This document shows, in pieces, positions 1-9,655 of a stretch of DNA of 64,000 nucleotides (position 1 is its first letter; every line of letters begins with the position of its first letter). Source of the stretch: Candidatus Brocadia pituitae (GTDB lineage: Bacteria; Planctomycetota; Brocadiia; Brocadiales; Brocadiaceae); NCBI GenBank assembly GCA_017347445.1, contig AP021856.1, positions 3,356,613 to 3,420,612 on the forward strand, read 5' to 3'. The position numbers were made by a program, and so were the translations under genes. The notes below the pieces were generated by a model. The model searched no databases and was not told the DNA's origin. It was given only the letters and a program-made list of their open reading frames with translations.

Positions 1-1280
1 CCATTAACAATTCTGGTAATCAGGAAAGGGCCAGGTAAAGAATCAGGAACAATCCGACTCCCTCGTTCTTGTTCCAGTCTCAAATGGAGCACGGCATTTG
101 CCAAAGGCTCAAATAAGAATCCATGCTGTGTTTTTTGTTTTTCTTTTTTTCGCAATTCATCAAGCGCCACACCTATTAATAACCGCATGACGTCAGCCCA
201 TGTCCTTGACTGCCAGTCCCATAAGCTATCTTCTACATGCTCACGTTTTAATAACTTTTTATACCATTCCCAGACCTTTTTATATCGGGTATCCTGCTGA
301 AGGACATAATTTGGCCGAATACCATGAGGTGGTTTCGCAACCTCTTCAAAGATAGTTTCTTTCAGGGAAGTATTACAAATCCATTTATAACTCTGTACGG
401 CCATTGCCCTAGTGGATTCCCTCTTGTTCTGAGTAACTTCACCCTGTAAGTAACGTGATGATTCAAGGTAGCACCGGTTAATGAAATCCTTCAGTACCTG
501 ATTTTCAAGGGTATTAAAGGATTCCTTCCGAACTACTGCAAGAAGTCTTTGTTTGTTTCCTGCCTTTTCTTCTTTCGTTCTTCCTGGCTGCTGCACATAC
601 CACCGCAGACAATGCACATCGCTTTCCTGAAAACGATGAATAGGGGCAAAATCGCGGCAACGTAAAAGGATTTTTCTCGCAGAGGCTACTGTTACTGGCA
701 GGCGATTTATCATATCTTCTGCTATGCTTACTATTAAAGCCTTTCTCGGCTCTCTTGTCGCATCTTTTGCTATCCCGCTCAAATATCCAAGAACAACCGA
801 CCATGAAATTTCTGAAGTATATTCCCATATAGAATCAGTAGCTTTATCACACAAGTCATCAAAAACCTGAGACCAAGCATCAACGTATTTGGCTATGGAA
901 GTTTTTTGAGAGAGACTTGCACTACCAGGAATAAAGCTTATAAACCTTGCTGCCGCATCTCTTGCATTAAATTCAACATCAAAGGTTTTATCGGCAATAC
1001 GAATTCTTAATTTTTTTAGTGCTGCTTGACCCGCTAAAATTCCGTGGGGAGTTTCATATACCTGATAACGTGCATTATCATAGGAAGTTCCTAATTGCTT
1101 GAATTGTTCCATGCGTGAAGGGATATACAACTTGGCTTCATGAGATATCGATAAAACGGGACTACCACAGAATGAAAATTCAATACAGCCGCCCGTTAAA
1201 CTTATGCTCTCTTCGGGTATTTCAACCGACCACGGCCAGAAATGGAGTTGGATTTCAATTTCTTCCAGAAAATTTGGCAT
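1..1280 (-). CDS. DUF2357-domain protein, McrC-like partner (partial, 3' end outside window)
   Basis: An open minus-strand frame of about 426 codons begins with MPNFLEEIEIQLHFWP and runs off the left edge without a stop, so the C-terminus is not visible. An in-frame TAG lies three codons before the chosen ATG, so the gene cannot start earlier. The middle contains the stretch KESFNTLENQVLKDFINRC, which resembles the conserved core of DUF2357 proteins that accompany McrB-type ATPases. In that family a PD-(D/E)xK nuclease often follows at the C-terminus; here that part would lie outside the window and cannot be confirmed. It is the last visible gene of a four-gene minus-strand operon, 137 bases after the McrB-like gene. 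Likely role: nuclease or adaptor subunit driven by the McrB-like motor. Family assignment is from motif memory. Confidence 0.72.
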   Translation of the reverse strand, partial: MPNFLEEIEIQLHFWPWSVEIPEESISLTGGCIEFSFCGSPVLSISHEAKLYIPSRMEQFKQLGTSYDNARYQVYETPHGILAGQAALKKLRIRIADKTFDVEFNARDAAARFISFIPGSASLSQKTSIAKYVDAWSQVFDDLCDKATDSIWEYTSEISWSVVLGYLSGIAKDATREPRKALIVSIAEDMINRLPVTVASARKILLRCRDFAPIHRFQESDVHCLRWYVQQPGRTKEEKAGNKQRLLAVVRKESFNTLENQVLKDFINRCYLESSRYLQGEVTQNKRESTRAMAVQSYKWICNTSLKETIFEEVAKPPHGIRPNYVLQQDTRYKKVWEWYKKLLKREHVEDSLWDWQSRTWADVMRLLIGVALDELRKKEKQKTQHGFLFEPLANAVLHLRLEQERGSRIVPDSLPGPFLITRIVN

Positions 1281-1417
1281 TTTTGTCTATTTGGATGCGG
1301 AAACAATACTGAAACAAGTTCAGTACATAGTACAGCATGACGGACTAAGGATTTCATTTGTCACCCTGAACTTTTTTCTAGGTTTCTGTTTCGGCAATCT
1401 CTATAAGTTTAAAATTA

Positions 1418-3553
1418 TCAAACACGCATATCGTCCAGAGAACGGGTAACTCCCCTCCATACAAACGTGCCCATAGAACGATCTTCCATACTTTGTGAAA
1501 AAGCTCGTGATAGTTCTTCATCTCTTAATTCGTCAATCAAGCGATGTACAATATCCAAACTTTCACTTAAACATGAACCTATATCAATACCCCGTAATTT
1601 AGGGATAATCTTTTGTTCTATTTGATCAGCAAATGCAATTTTATGTGTACGTCCATCGTCTACACTTGGATAATTTGCAACATACTCACGCATTGCCTGT
1701 TGAACACGGTGCCCAAAAGGTCTTCCAACTTTTTCCAATGCGTCATTTACCTGGATAATCCACTTATTTACATCATTCATCCAAGAGTCATTTGAAGAGT
1801 GTCTCTTTATCCATTTTTGCCATACATCAAATGGGAGGAATTTATCCTGTGTTTGATTTCTTGTTGTAGTGTTTTGAATCATACCACGATTGTTAGGTGG
1901 TTTACCAAATCTTAATACATTGGCACGGTCAAGCACCTTATCAGACAATGTCTGTGTGGATTCATCTTCATTCATAGTTCCAACAAAAATGACATTTCTT
2001 CCTACCCACAATCGAAATTCACTCTTTTCATTTTTGCCTTTCTCTTTTCCAGCACTACTGCGTGGTCCTGCCTCTAACACAAATTCTGCCACATTTCTTT
2101 CAGTTGCATCTTTTTCATTTTTCACTACCCAACGTAGCTCCAATTTAGAAAGGAATTCACTAAAATAGTATTCAATGCGTGCAAGGTTCATTTCGTCCAA
2201 CAAAACGAGTAATATCCTCTCCGATCTTTTATCGATCCCATCATCCTTGAAGTTATACGTATCCATACGAATAAGGGATCGTGCCAGTTCTGTTGCCTTG
2301 TATTTATGCTCCATATAATTGTAAAATCCAAAGAGGTCGTGAGGAGAGTCCCATCTCGGTTGTATCGATATCACAAGACTATGCATTCCCATAGTCTTAG
2401 CATATTCAATTGGTAAACGTGTTTTCCCGGTACCGGAGACACCCGCCAATACAGTGAGCGGGTTAATACCATTAATTTTTAGGGACGTATGAAATGCCCA
2501 GAGCGTTCTCTTTGGGAAATAGAGTCCTTGATTTTGCAATGATTGCCATACATTTCTGAGAGTGGAATTCTCATCTTCCTCGCGTTTGCCTCCCGGAAAA
2601 ACTCCGGCATCAAGGCATTTTGGTTCAACATCAAAGAGATCGGCATACCTACTTGCTGCATCCACATCTGTCCCCACTTCTTCTTTTAGAATTTCTAGCT
2701 TCTTCTTGAAACTTTCGATATCACCCTTTAACTTACCTTTTTCTTCTTCAAGCTCTCTTTTCTCTTTGAATAAATTATCTCTATCAATCCTTACACGATC
2801 CTTTTCGGCAATTAATTCTTCTAATGGAATAATATCAGCCTTTGCCCTTGCTAATTTTTCGCTGATTTGTTCAAGTTCATTTCGTTTAGTATTAAGCTTT
2901 TCCTCTATTGCAGAAATCTCTCCAAACAAACTCTGATGTTTTATTTCGTATTGTGCAATATTTTGTAAAAGATTATCAAATTTCTTTTTTTCTTCTTCAT
3001 ATCGAAGAATAACATCACGTAACACATGTTGTTTACTTTCAGCTTCATTTTGAACTTCTTTAATTTGATTTTGAATTCGCTCAAGCAATGCTTTTCCATC
3101 TGTTATTTCATTCGTAATCCGATCACGATCTTGGGCAAGTGTCGAGATAATATTTTGAAGGCTCGTTGATTCCTTACTCAGGTCGTCTACCTTTTGCTGT
3201 TCTTGTGCAGCCTTTGTCTGAAGATTTACAAGTTCTTGACGTAATAATTCTTGCTGTTGCCGTTCAGCCTCCAATCGTTGCAATTCTTCCTTATTTTTAT
3301 CCCACCAATCCCGACATTGCTTAATATCAGCTTCTAATATCTCTTTTTCAGCCGCCAGGTCAGCCACATCTTTAGAGTCCTTAAGTGCTGTCTTAAAGCG
3401 TTTGTGATACCATGCATACATGCCACAAGCCAACAGTACAAGTATTAAGCTCAATCCGGTCATCAATCCCCAAATAGAGGTCGGTAAAAAAGGGATTTCT
3501 ATTGATTGGACGGTATTTGCCATCATTATTTGGGTAAAAACATGAAATGACAT
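1418..3553 (-). CDS. Membrane-anchored coiled-coil McrB-family AAA+ NTPase
   Basis: 711 residues. A hydrophobic segment at about 27-47 is probably a membrane anchor. Residues about 55-295 are a long, charged coiled coil. The rest is an AAA+ domain: Walker A GVSGTGKT at 371-378, Walker B LVLLDEMN at 449-456 followed by LARIEYYFSEFL, and the McrB-type sensor GTMNEDESTQTLSDKVLDRA near 525-544 with a likely arginine finger in LDRA. The DEMNLA and MNxxD motifs mark the McrB GTPase branch rather than other AAA+ proteins. AAGGAG lies about 10 bases before the ATG. It sits 14 bases after the coiled-coil gene and before the DUF2357 gene, as expected for an McrB/McrC-type pair. Inferred role: NTP-driven motor of a type IV-like restriction or RNA-targeting defence complex at the membrane. 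A membrane anchor is unusual for classical McrB. Confidence 0.88.
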   Translation of the reverse strand: MSFHVFTQIMMANTVQSIEIPFLPTSIWGLMTGLSLILVLLACGMYAWYHKRFKTALKDSKDVADLAAEKEILEADIKQCRDWWDKNKEELQRLEAERQQQELLRQELVNLQTKAAQEQQKVDDLSKESTSLQNIISTLAQDRDRITNEITDGKALLERIQNQIKEVQNEAESKQHVLRDVILRYEEEKKKFDNLLQNIAQYEIKHQSLFGEISAIEEKLNTKRNELEQISEKLARAKADIIPLEELIAEKDRVRIDRDNLFKEKRELEEEKGKLKGDIESFKKKLEILKEEVGTDVDAASRYADLFDVEPKCLDAGVFPGGKREEDENSTLRNVWQSLQNQGLYFPKRTLWAFHTSLKINGINPLTVLAGVSGTGKTRLPIEYAKTMGMHSLVISIQPRWDSPHDLFGFYNYMEHKYKATELARSLIRMDTYNFKDDGIDKRSERILLVLLDEMNLARIEYYFSEFLSKLELRWVVKNEKDATERNVAEFVLEAGPRSSAGKEKGKNEKSEFRLWVGRNVIFVGTMNEDESTQTLSDKVLDRANVLRFGKPPNNRGMIQNTTTRNQTQDKFLPFDVWQKWIKRHSSNDSWMNDVNKWIIQVNDALEKVGRPFGHRVQQAMREYVANYPSVDDGRTHKIAFADQIEQKIIPKLRGIDIGSCLSESLDIVHRLIDELRDEELSRAFSQSMEDRSMGTFVWRGVTRSLDDMRV

Positions 3554-3567
3554 AATAGCATTTCTCC

Positions 3568-4776
3568 TTATTGTTTAGTTGCTTTTACTGTTTCATCTTT
3601 TGGTAATGAGTTGATAGCTTTACTTAAACTATCAAATTCTTTTTGGAGTTTTATATTAATCTCCTGAAGCTCCCCTATTTTTTTAATTGCGCCCGATGCA
3701 TCTTCCTTTAATTTCATAAATGTCTCTTGCAAACCTGATTTGTCAGCAGCGAAACCCGCCGCACTACTTTCTATCTGTTTAAGAAGCGTTACAAATTTAC
3801 TCTGTATCTCTGCCATAATTGTTTGTTTTTGCTGAAAACTATCTGTTTCCTTAATCATAGTATCGAGTAATTTACTTGATTGATTAGACGCGCTGGACAG
3901 TTGTTCAATATTCGTTTTTAACGTAATTGTTGCTTGATTCGTATCATTACTCAAATTATTTGCAGTGTTTTTAAGATTTATTACCTCCTGATCGAGTTTA
4001 GAACGAATATCTTGAGTAGCATCCTCAAACATCTGGTAAGCGCTCTTCAAATTAACCTTTGCTTCATTTTGAAACTGTTCAAACTTAGCAGAACCGGTTT
4101 TCAAATTTACAATTATATTTGAAAATTCAGTATTAATTTTCTGAAGCTCATCTTCGCGAATCTTTAAACGATTAATTTCAGCATTAAGAGAATTTTTTTC
4201 CGCTTGTAATTTGTTTATTTCTTCTTGCCGGGTATTTACATCGGAAGTATATACCTTAATTTTAGATTCAAACGCGCTGGATTCATTATTCAATTTTTTC
4301 TGATAAATAAGTGCATCGTCACACGCCTTTTTTCTTTCATTGAGTAAATTTTCTGAAGTTTTCAATTTGTTTTCATAAAATTCATTGTCTGATTTTAGCC
4401 TATTTACTTTTTGCTCGTTGAGTTTCACATCTTCAACAAACTGATTCCGTCTTATTTCTAATGCGCTAACATCATTTTTTAAAGTATTAACTTCGCCTTG
4501 AAACTCTGCTTTTTTTATTTCTAAATCCGATATTATCTTTTGCAATTCTGGCAACTGTTCTTTAAGCGAAGTAAAGTTCTGTTTTTCAGCTTCAAATGAT
4601 GCCTTTTCTCTTTCAAGATTTATTATCTTCCACGCTGATATGCTTTGTAAAAAGAATACAATCCCAAGAATACCTAAAAGTGTCATACCTGTTGGAAAAC
4701 CACGATCCAAATATGACCCCTTGCGTTCTTTTGGCGTTATATGTGGGGTATTTTCATTTTTTGCTGTTTCTACCAT
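3568..4776 (-). CDS. Membrane-anchored long coiled-coil protein of the defence operon
   Basis: About 402 residues from the ATG giving MVETAKNEN. A GTG nine bases earlier is possible, but GGAG sits at proper distance from the ATG and too close to the GTG. One transmembrane segment follows (roughly GMTLLGILGIVFFLQ). Nearly all the remainder is heptad-like, rich in Glu, Lys, Asn and Leu, with no enzymatic motif. The start overlaps the stop codon of the upstream helicase gene, so the two are translationally coupled, and the McrB-like gene follows after 14 bases. The shared plan of N-terminal membrane helix plus coiled coil with the McrB-like protein suggests that the two associate through their coiled coils at the membrane. 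It could be a structural scaffold or sensor. I recognise no named family. Confidence 0.8.
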   Translation of the reverse strand: MVETAKNENTPHITPKERKGSYLDRGFPTGMTLLGILGIVFFLQSISAWKIINLEREKASFEAEKQNFTSLKEQLPELQKIISDLEIKKAEFQGEVNTLKNDVSALEIRRNQFVEDVKLNEQKVNRLKSDNEFYENKLKTSENLLNERKKACDDALIYQKKLNNESSAFESKIKVYTSDVNTRQEEINKLQAEKNSLNAEINRLKIREDELQKINTEFSNIIVNLKTGSAKFEQFQNEAKVNLKSAYQMFEDATQDIRSKLDQEVINLKNTANNLSNDTNQATITLKTNIEQLSSASNQSSKLLDTMIKETDSFQQKQTIMAEIQSKFVTLLKQIESSAAGFAADKSGLQETFMKLKEDASGAIKKIGELQEINIKLQKEFDSLSKAINSLPKDETVKATKQ

Positions 4777-4777
4777 A

Positions 4778-7700
4778 CTATTCACTCCATGCCTTTAAAA
4801 TTTTATTGACACAATCGTCCAAATTCTCGCGAATTTGATATACCCAAAAACGCATAACTTTCCAATCCGCACCTTGCAATTGGATATCACGCCAAACATC
4901 GTCCCTTTTCCTCGTTCCATCAGGATTGCGATGGTAACTATCGCCGTCGACTTCTATATCAATTTTCTTTTTTTCATCACGAATAAGTGCCATATCAAGC
5001 CGACGTCCCATTATGTGATATTGAGGTTCGGGCTCCAATCCTTTTTCTTTTAAGGCATTATATAAAACTTTCTCCCACGGTGACTCATGCGGATGCCAGC
5101 GAGATTGAATACCCGAACCCTTTTGAATAGTATCTCTCCTTGAAAGTGCAAGTTTTTCAAGATGGGGAATACCAGACTGCGAAACCCATGATTTGTTTCC
5201 TACCACATGGAGAACTGCACGCGCACGACTCACCGCAACGTTCATCAAGTTTGCCGTATTCCTTATAAACCCTCTTGAGCCCAGTGGCATATCAGGACCT
5301 ACACACAAGCTCATAACCATAACGTCACGCTCATCACCTTGGAAACCGTGGGCTGTATCAACGAGCAGGTGTGTACGCATTCTTTGCTCTAAAGGGATCT
5401 CCTGACATAAAGCATCATACAAACGAATCTTTTGTTGAACAAATGGCGTTACAACACCAACGGTACCTTCGAATTGATTTTCCAGCAGTAGGCTTTTCAT
5501 GATACCAACAACACAAGCCACTTCCCCCGGAGCAATACACCCATGAGGCCCTGCACTCTTTATCTCAGAAACAACCTCTGTCCAATGTATTCCAGGCTTT
5601 ACATTTCTAGGAATATTTAAACGTTCTGTTGCCGTTAGAACTCGAAGTTGTCCTCCATAAAAGTTTTGATTAGAATATTCTGCAATCTCAGATGTTGATC
5701 TATACGTCTCTTTGAGCATAACCGGATTTACACTATTCGTCTGAGCAAAGAGATCATAGAGAGATGTGTCCGGGTAAGAAAATCTCTGTTCATTATTTAC
5801 CTGGGTAAGTCCGTGGCGCTTTCTAAGAAGCGCATCTCTTGATCCCTTAATTTTTGTTACGTGGGAAAGTTGTTGCGGGTCACCCACAACGCCAACCCGC
5901 CTGGCTCGGAATAAAATCGGTATAGCTGATGGTATATCACATTGACTTGCCTCATCTATTATTGCAAGGTCAAAAAGCCCGCTTAAAAGTGGAAACTTTG
6001 ACCCTACCGATAAATTGGTAACTGCCCATAGTGGAAAATGTTTAAGGATATAAGGTGTATAATTTGCGAGAGCCATCTGTACAGCATTTCTATCTTGCTC
6101 GTCAGAAACTGGCTGATCCAATCCTCTTAATGCAGACTTGAGCGATGCAAGAGATTCACGATCCGCATCTCCAGGCAAGCCACTTCTGCGTGAAATATCT
6201 AACCGAAGGATATCCTGAAATATTTTTTCTAATTCTTCTGAGATTAATTTTATATTCTCCGTCAGTTCATTAAGCGCTGGCATATTCTTTAGCTCTTCTT
6301 CAATTGGTTTTGCCTCTTTTTTCAGTGCACAATATCTGGCCGCTACAATTAACTGTTGCAGGATTTCTGATAAATTGCGTAACCCATCATAATCCTTATG
6401 TTGTGGAATTTCCGACCAGCACGGACAACTATTTTGCATAAATTTACGAAGTCGATTGGTCATCCTGTGAAGGAAAATATTCTTAAATTTTCCCCAGAAA
6501 CGGTCCAACATGGATACTTTCTTTTTTACTCTCAAGTGACCAATACTACGTTCTAATCTTTCAACAATTTTTACAGGAAACGTATCAGAACTATTATTAA
6601 GTTCTTCTATCATACTGAGACTCCAACCCTCTGAAGTATTCTCCATGTATTGCCCTAGGCTTCCGAGACGGTCACCCAGTTGCTGAATCTTGTCGACCTG
6701 CATACCGTATTCACCTCGCTTTTGGAGTAAGTGCATAACTCTGGATTGCACCTTTTGCCATCGTTCTTTTGCAGTTTCATCGTATTCCATGATCAACAAT
6801 TGCTTTATTGCTTCTTCAAAACCAAAATTAAGGGATGGGTCTTTCTTTGAATTTGCACGACTAACCAGTGGTCGCCCATTGTCCAAAACCAGCCTATCGA
6901 CAACTGCATCTATCGCTTTATGATTACGACTTGAAAATAGGACGTTTTGATCTCTTAGTCTTGCATTAGCCATTGACACGGCAACAACCTGGCTTTTCCC
7001 AGTACCCGGAGGCCCTGTAACTACGGTTAGATTCTCAAACAGCAAAGATGCTATACACTGTCTCTGCTCCCCGTTTAATTGGTCAGTTTCAAGCACTGCA
7101 CACTCATGAATACTTTCTTGTGATGTTATAGATTCTTGAAAAGAATCAGAGCCTTGTTCCCGATTTTTAAAAATAAATCTCAATGCAGTTTGATCTAACT
7201 GCGCATCATTGCATGAAACGATTTTAGCAAGCTCTTTTAACAATGTCTTTGTATATCTTGTCCTATTTCCAATCATCAATACTGTCTTATTATGAATGCC
7301 GCTGGCAGGTTTTCTGAGGAAATAAGACGATACGCCTTCAGGTAAAAGCGGTTCCCGTAGTTTTTCTGAAAAAAACTTTGTAACTCCGCTAGCAAGTGTT
7401 TTGAGGTCTGGTGTATCCATGAATCTGCTCCCGTCACCAAAGGATTCATCAATTTGGCCACGGTCCATTAAACCACATGCGGCCAAGAATGCCCTCTGTT
7501 GTTCAGATTGCTTTATTGCATAACTTAACCAATCCAAATTAACCTCAGGACATGGATCATCGCAGGTAATCTGGAAGCCATTAGTATCGTGTGTCACGGT
7601 AAGCTGATAAGTAAAAATGGGTTTCATAAATACACTTTCTATTCCATCAGCATCAGATTTTGTCCATATCTGTAAAGGATACCCTAATAAAAGCACTCCC

Positions 7701-8305
7701 GATTCTTCTAGCAGGCTAAGATTCCTTGCAAAACCTTGTAAATTTTGACTCAAAGGGATATGCATTCTCCACATTTGACCAACTTTGGGATACCAATAAC
7801 CAACCTTATCTAAAAATACAAATCGTTTCCCACAATCATCTAAATAGCAAGATGCCTCACACCCCTCATCATTTTTAACACAGTCAGCATAATAACCGAG
7901 TAGTTTACGGAATGTACCCCACGGGCCAAAAAATTCTGCTGGTTTTTGGGTTACCATTTTATTTTCAGTGGGAGTGGTAATATTATTTAATATACGATTT
8001 TTACTGGGTGACCAGGTAGGACTTATTTCTGAAAAGGGCAATTGTGTTGATGTTGTAGTCGTATTTGAAAGTGAAGATTGTATTTTAATCGATGGGGAGG
8101 TATTCGTTGTTTTAGGAGCAGTTGTAATCCAACGACCTCGTTCGAGGCGAACTACACCTTCAGACTGAAGTGTTCTCAACTCTTGCAGTACCTCGTATTC
8201 GGCTAACTTCAATGATCTGGCATGCAGTCTTGTTCGAAGCTCAGCCGAAGTAAACCCAACTGAGTTTTCTTTTAAAAATTGAATTATTACTTCTTTTCTA
8301 ATCAT
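4778..8305 (-). CDS. SF1 (Upf1/DNA2-like) helicase with N-terminal winged helix and C-terminal DUF559/Vsr-like nuclease
   Basis: About 1175 residues. The N-terminal 65 residues look like a winged-helix domain (FTSAELRTRL, VLQELRTLQSEGVVRLERGRW). Walker A GPPGTGKS is at about 435-442, and motif Ia (SSRNHKAIDAVVDRL) follows. Walker B IIDEASQCD is near 789, with GDPQQL after it. Motifs V and VI appear as DTAHGFQGDERDVMVMSLC and NVAVSRARAVLHVV. The last 100 residues carry RRLDMAL, IEVDGDSYH and RKRDDVWRD, typical of DUF559/Vsr-like PD-(D/E)xK nucleases. A GTG four codons upstream is an alternative start; the ATG giving MIRKEVI is preferred. As first gene of the operon it probably unwinds and cuts DNA or RNA for the McrB-type complex. 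Upf1-like helicases with nuclease tails are known partners of McrB-like coiled-coil systems. Confidence 0.88.
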   Translation of the reverse strand: MIRKEVIIQFLKENSVGFTSAELRTRLHARSLKLAEYEVLQELRTLQSEGVVRLERGRWITTAPKTTNTSPSIKIQSSLSNTTTTSTQLPFSEISPTWSPSKNRILNNITTPTENKMVTQKPAEFFGPWGTFRKLLGYYADCVKNDEGCEASCYLDDCGKRFVFLDKVGYWYPKVGQMWRMHIPLSQNLQGFARNLSLLEESGVLLLGYPLQIWTKSDADGIESVFMKPIFTYQLTVTHDTNGFQITCDDPCPEVNLDWLSYAIKQSEQQRAFLAACGLMDRGQIDESFGDGSRFMDTPDLKTLASGVTKFFSEKLREPLLPEGVSSYFLRKPASGIHNKTVLMIGNRTRYTKTLLKELAKIVSCNDAQLDQTALRFIFKNREQGSDSFQESITSQESIHECAVLETDQLNGEQRQCIASLLFENLTVVTGPPGTGKSQVVAVSMANARLRDQNVLFSSRNHKAIDAVVDRLVLDNGRPLVSRANSKKDPSLNFGFEEAIKQLLIMEYDETAKERWQKVQSRVMHLLQKRGEYGMQVDKIQQLGDRLGSLGQYMENTSEGWSLSMIEELNNSSDTFPVKIVERLERSIGHLRVKKKVSMLDRFWGKFKNIFLHRMTNRLRKFMQNSCPCWSEIPQHKDYDGLRNLSEILQQLIVAARYCALKKEAKPIEEELKNMPALNELTENIKLISEELEKIFQDILRLDISRRSGLPGDADRESLASLKSALRGLDQPVSDEQDRNAVQMALANYTPYILKHFPLWAVTNLSVGSKFPLLSGLFDLAIIDEASQCDIPSAIPILFRARRVGVVGDPQQLSHVTKIKGSRDALLRKRHGLTQVNNEQRFSYPDTSLYDLFAQTNSVNPVMLKETYRSTSEIAEYSNQNFYGGQLRVLTATERLNIPRNVKPGIHWTEVVSEIKSAGPHGCIAPGEVACVVGIMKSLLLENQFEGTVGVVTPFVQQKIRLYDALCQEIPLEQRMRTHLLVDTAHGFQGDERDVMVMSLCVGPDMPLGSRGFIRNTANLMNVAVSRARAVLHVVGNKSWVSQSGIPHLEKLALSRRDTIQKGSGIQSRWHPHESPWEKVLYNALKEKGLEPEPQYHIMGRRLDMALIRDEKKKIDIEVDGDSYHRNPDGTRKRDDVWRDIQLQGADWKVMRFWVYQIRENLDDCVNKILKAWSE

Positions 8306-8469
8306 TTCCAATTGCACTATGCAGGAGGTATACTATCTTTGTAAATAACTCAGCATGGCTTTTGCTATTCATATCAGCTCTGCAGAAAGTTTAGCGCAGA
8401 AATTACAAATCATTTTCCTCTATTTCAGCAATTTTCATGATTGCCTATAAGAAACCTAATTTTAAATCT

Positions 8470-9516
8470 TTATTTCCATTCACCAGAACACTTATCCGTT
8501 CTTTTCTTACTGTTTCTCTGCTCCATATGTTTAACCGTATTCCATATTACATTCAAGTGCCCTGCTATAAACAGATTCAACTCAATATAGGCATTGCAAA
8601 AACATCCCTTACATTTTGGGGTACGAATGCTTTCAAAGGCATTTTTGAATCCCAGCCGCCTTCCATTTGCTCCACACTGAGAACCAACAAAGAAATGACA
8701 GGGATATACCATCCCGTCGGAACCCACGGCGCAAAAATTCATACCTGCCCTGCAGTGAAGATGATTCGTATCAGGCCAATTTTGCAGAATATATCGAAAA
8801 TAACTCACGGAGTTAACGATCGGAGCCCCTTTTTTTTTCTGAAGGATCAAATTATTAATAGCCCCTTTAAAAGATGCTTCATCTGCGCTAAGGTGAGCAA
8901 TGGTATCTTTTGCTGCGCTTAAGGTATGGTCGAAAACCGGCATGAACATCACCTTCACCTGGTTATCTACAGCAAAATCGAGCAGGAAGGGAAGCTGGCT
9001 GACATTGCCTTTTGTTATTACGGCATTGATCCACACCGGAAGCTGAGCTTCATGGGCAGCATGGATTGCATTCTGTACGTGATTGAAGGAACCTTTCATC
9101 CCTCTCACGGTATCATGAATTTCCGGAGGGCCATCCAAACTGAGCAAAAGCAGGTCGAGGTGTTTAAGGCCGTCGATTTTTTTTGGAACCAGCGCCCCGT
9201 TGGAAAACAAGGTGGTCGTTATCCCTTTCTGATGCGCATAAGAAACGATGCTGCCCATGTCTTCCCGAAGCAGTGGTTCTCCTCCGGTAAATCCAATGCG
9301 CCTGATTCCCAGGCCAGAAAATTCATCGATCATCTGGAAAATCTCCCGGGTAGTCATTTCTTCCGAAGGGGTGTTATAGGTATTACAATAACCGCATCGC
9401 GAGTTACAGCGGTTGGTAATGACAAAGCTGGCCGATAACAGGAATTTTTTACCGGTAAATTTCGATAAAAATAGCCTTCCAAAGGTCTTTAACTGTTTAT
9501 ATACAGCAAAATTCAT
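8470..9516 (-). CDS. Radical SAM protein with SPASM-like C-terminal cysteines
   Basis: 348 residues. CNSRCGYC (Cys37, Cys41, Cys44) is the CX3CX2C motif that binds the SAM-cleaving 4Fe-4S cluster, and GFTGGEPLLRED matches the SAM-binding GGEP motif. C-terminal cysteines (CRAGMNFCAVGSDGMVYPC and KCKGCFC) resemble a SPASM/Twitch auxiliary-cluster region. This architecture occurs in peptide-maturation and lipid or sugar modifying radical SAM enzymes, so the substrate cannot be deduced. It lies at the downstream end of a minus-strand group with a methyltransferase, a B12-type radical SAM protein and a glycosyltransferase, but an S23 cassette separates it from them. It is probably part of the same pathway, perhaps a modified lipid or glycan. 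Confidence 0.85.
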   Translation of the reverse strand: MNFAVYKQLKTFGRLFLSKFTGKKFLLSASFVITNRCNSRCGYCNTYNTPSEEMTTREIFQMIDEFSGLGIRRIGFTGGEPLLREDMGSIVSYAHQKGITTTLFSNGALVPKKIDGLKHLDLLLLSLDGPPEIHDTVRGMKGSFNHVQNAIHAAHEAQLPVWINAVITKGNVSQLPFLLDFAVDNQVKVMFMPVFDHTLSAAKDTIAHLSADEASFKGAINNLILQKKKGAPIVNSVSYFRYILQNWPDTNHLHCRAGMNFCAVGSDGMVYPCHFFVGSQCGANGRRLGFKNAFESIRTPKCKGCFCNAYIELNLFIAGHLNVIWNTVKHMEQRNSKKRTDKCSGEWK

Positions 9517-9655
9517 AAGGTTTTTTCTTTCATAACCATGAAAGAACCTGCTCCAAGAAAATAATTCCTGATGTCCCTAACCCGAACGAACCGGGAGAGT
9601 AACACACCACCCAGTCTTACAAAGTTACGTATTCATTTAACCGTGTAATGAATAA

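Noticed and set aside
1281-1417. Upstream extension of the DUF2357 gene
   Set aside because: An in-frame TAG lies three codons before the chosen ATG.
8422-8922. Plus-strand frames opposite the radical SAM gene
   Set aside because: They are the antisense of a gene with clear CX3CX2C and GGEP motifs.
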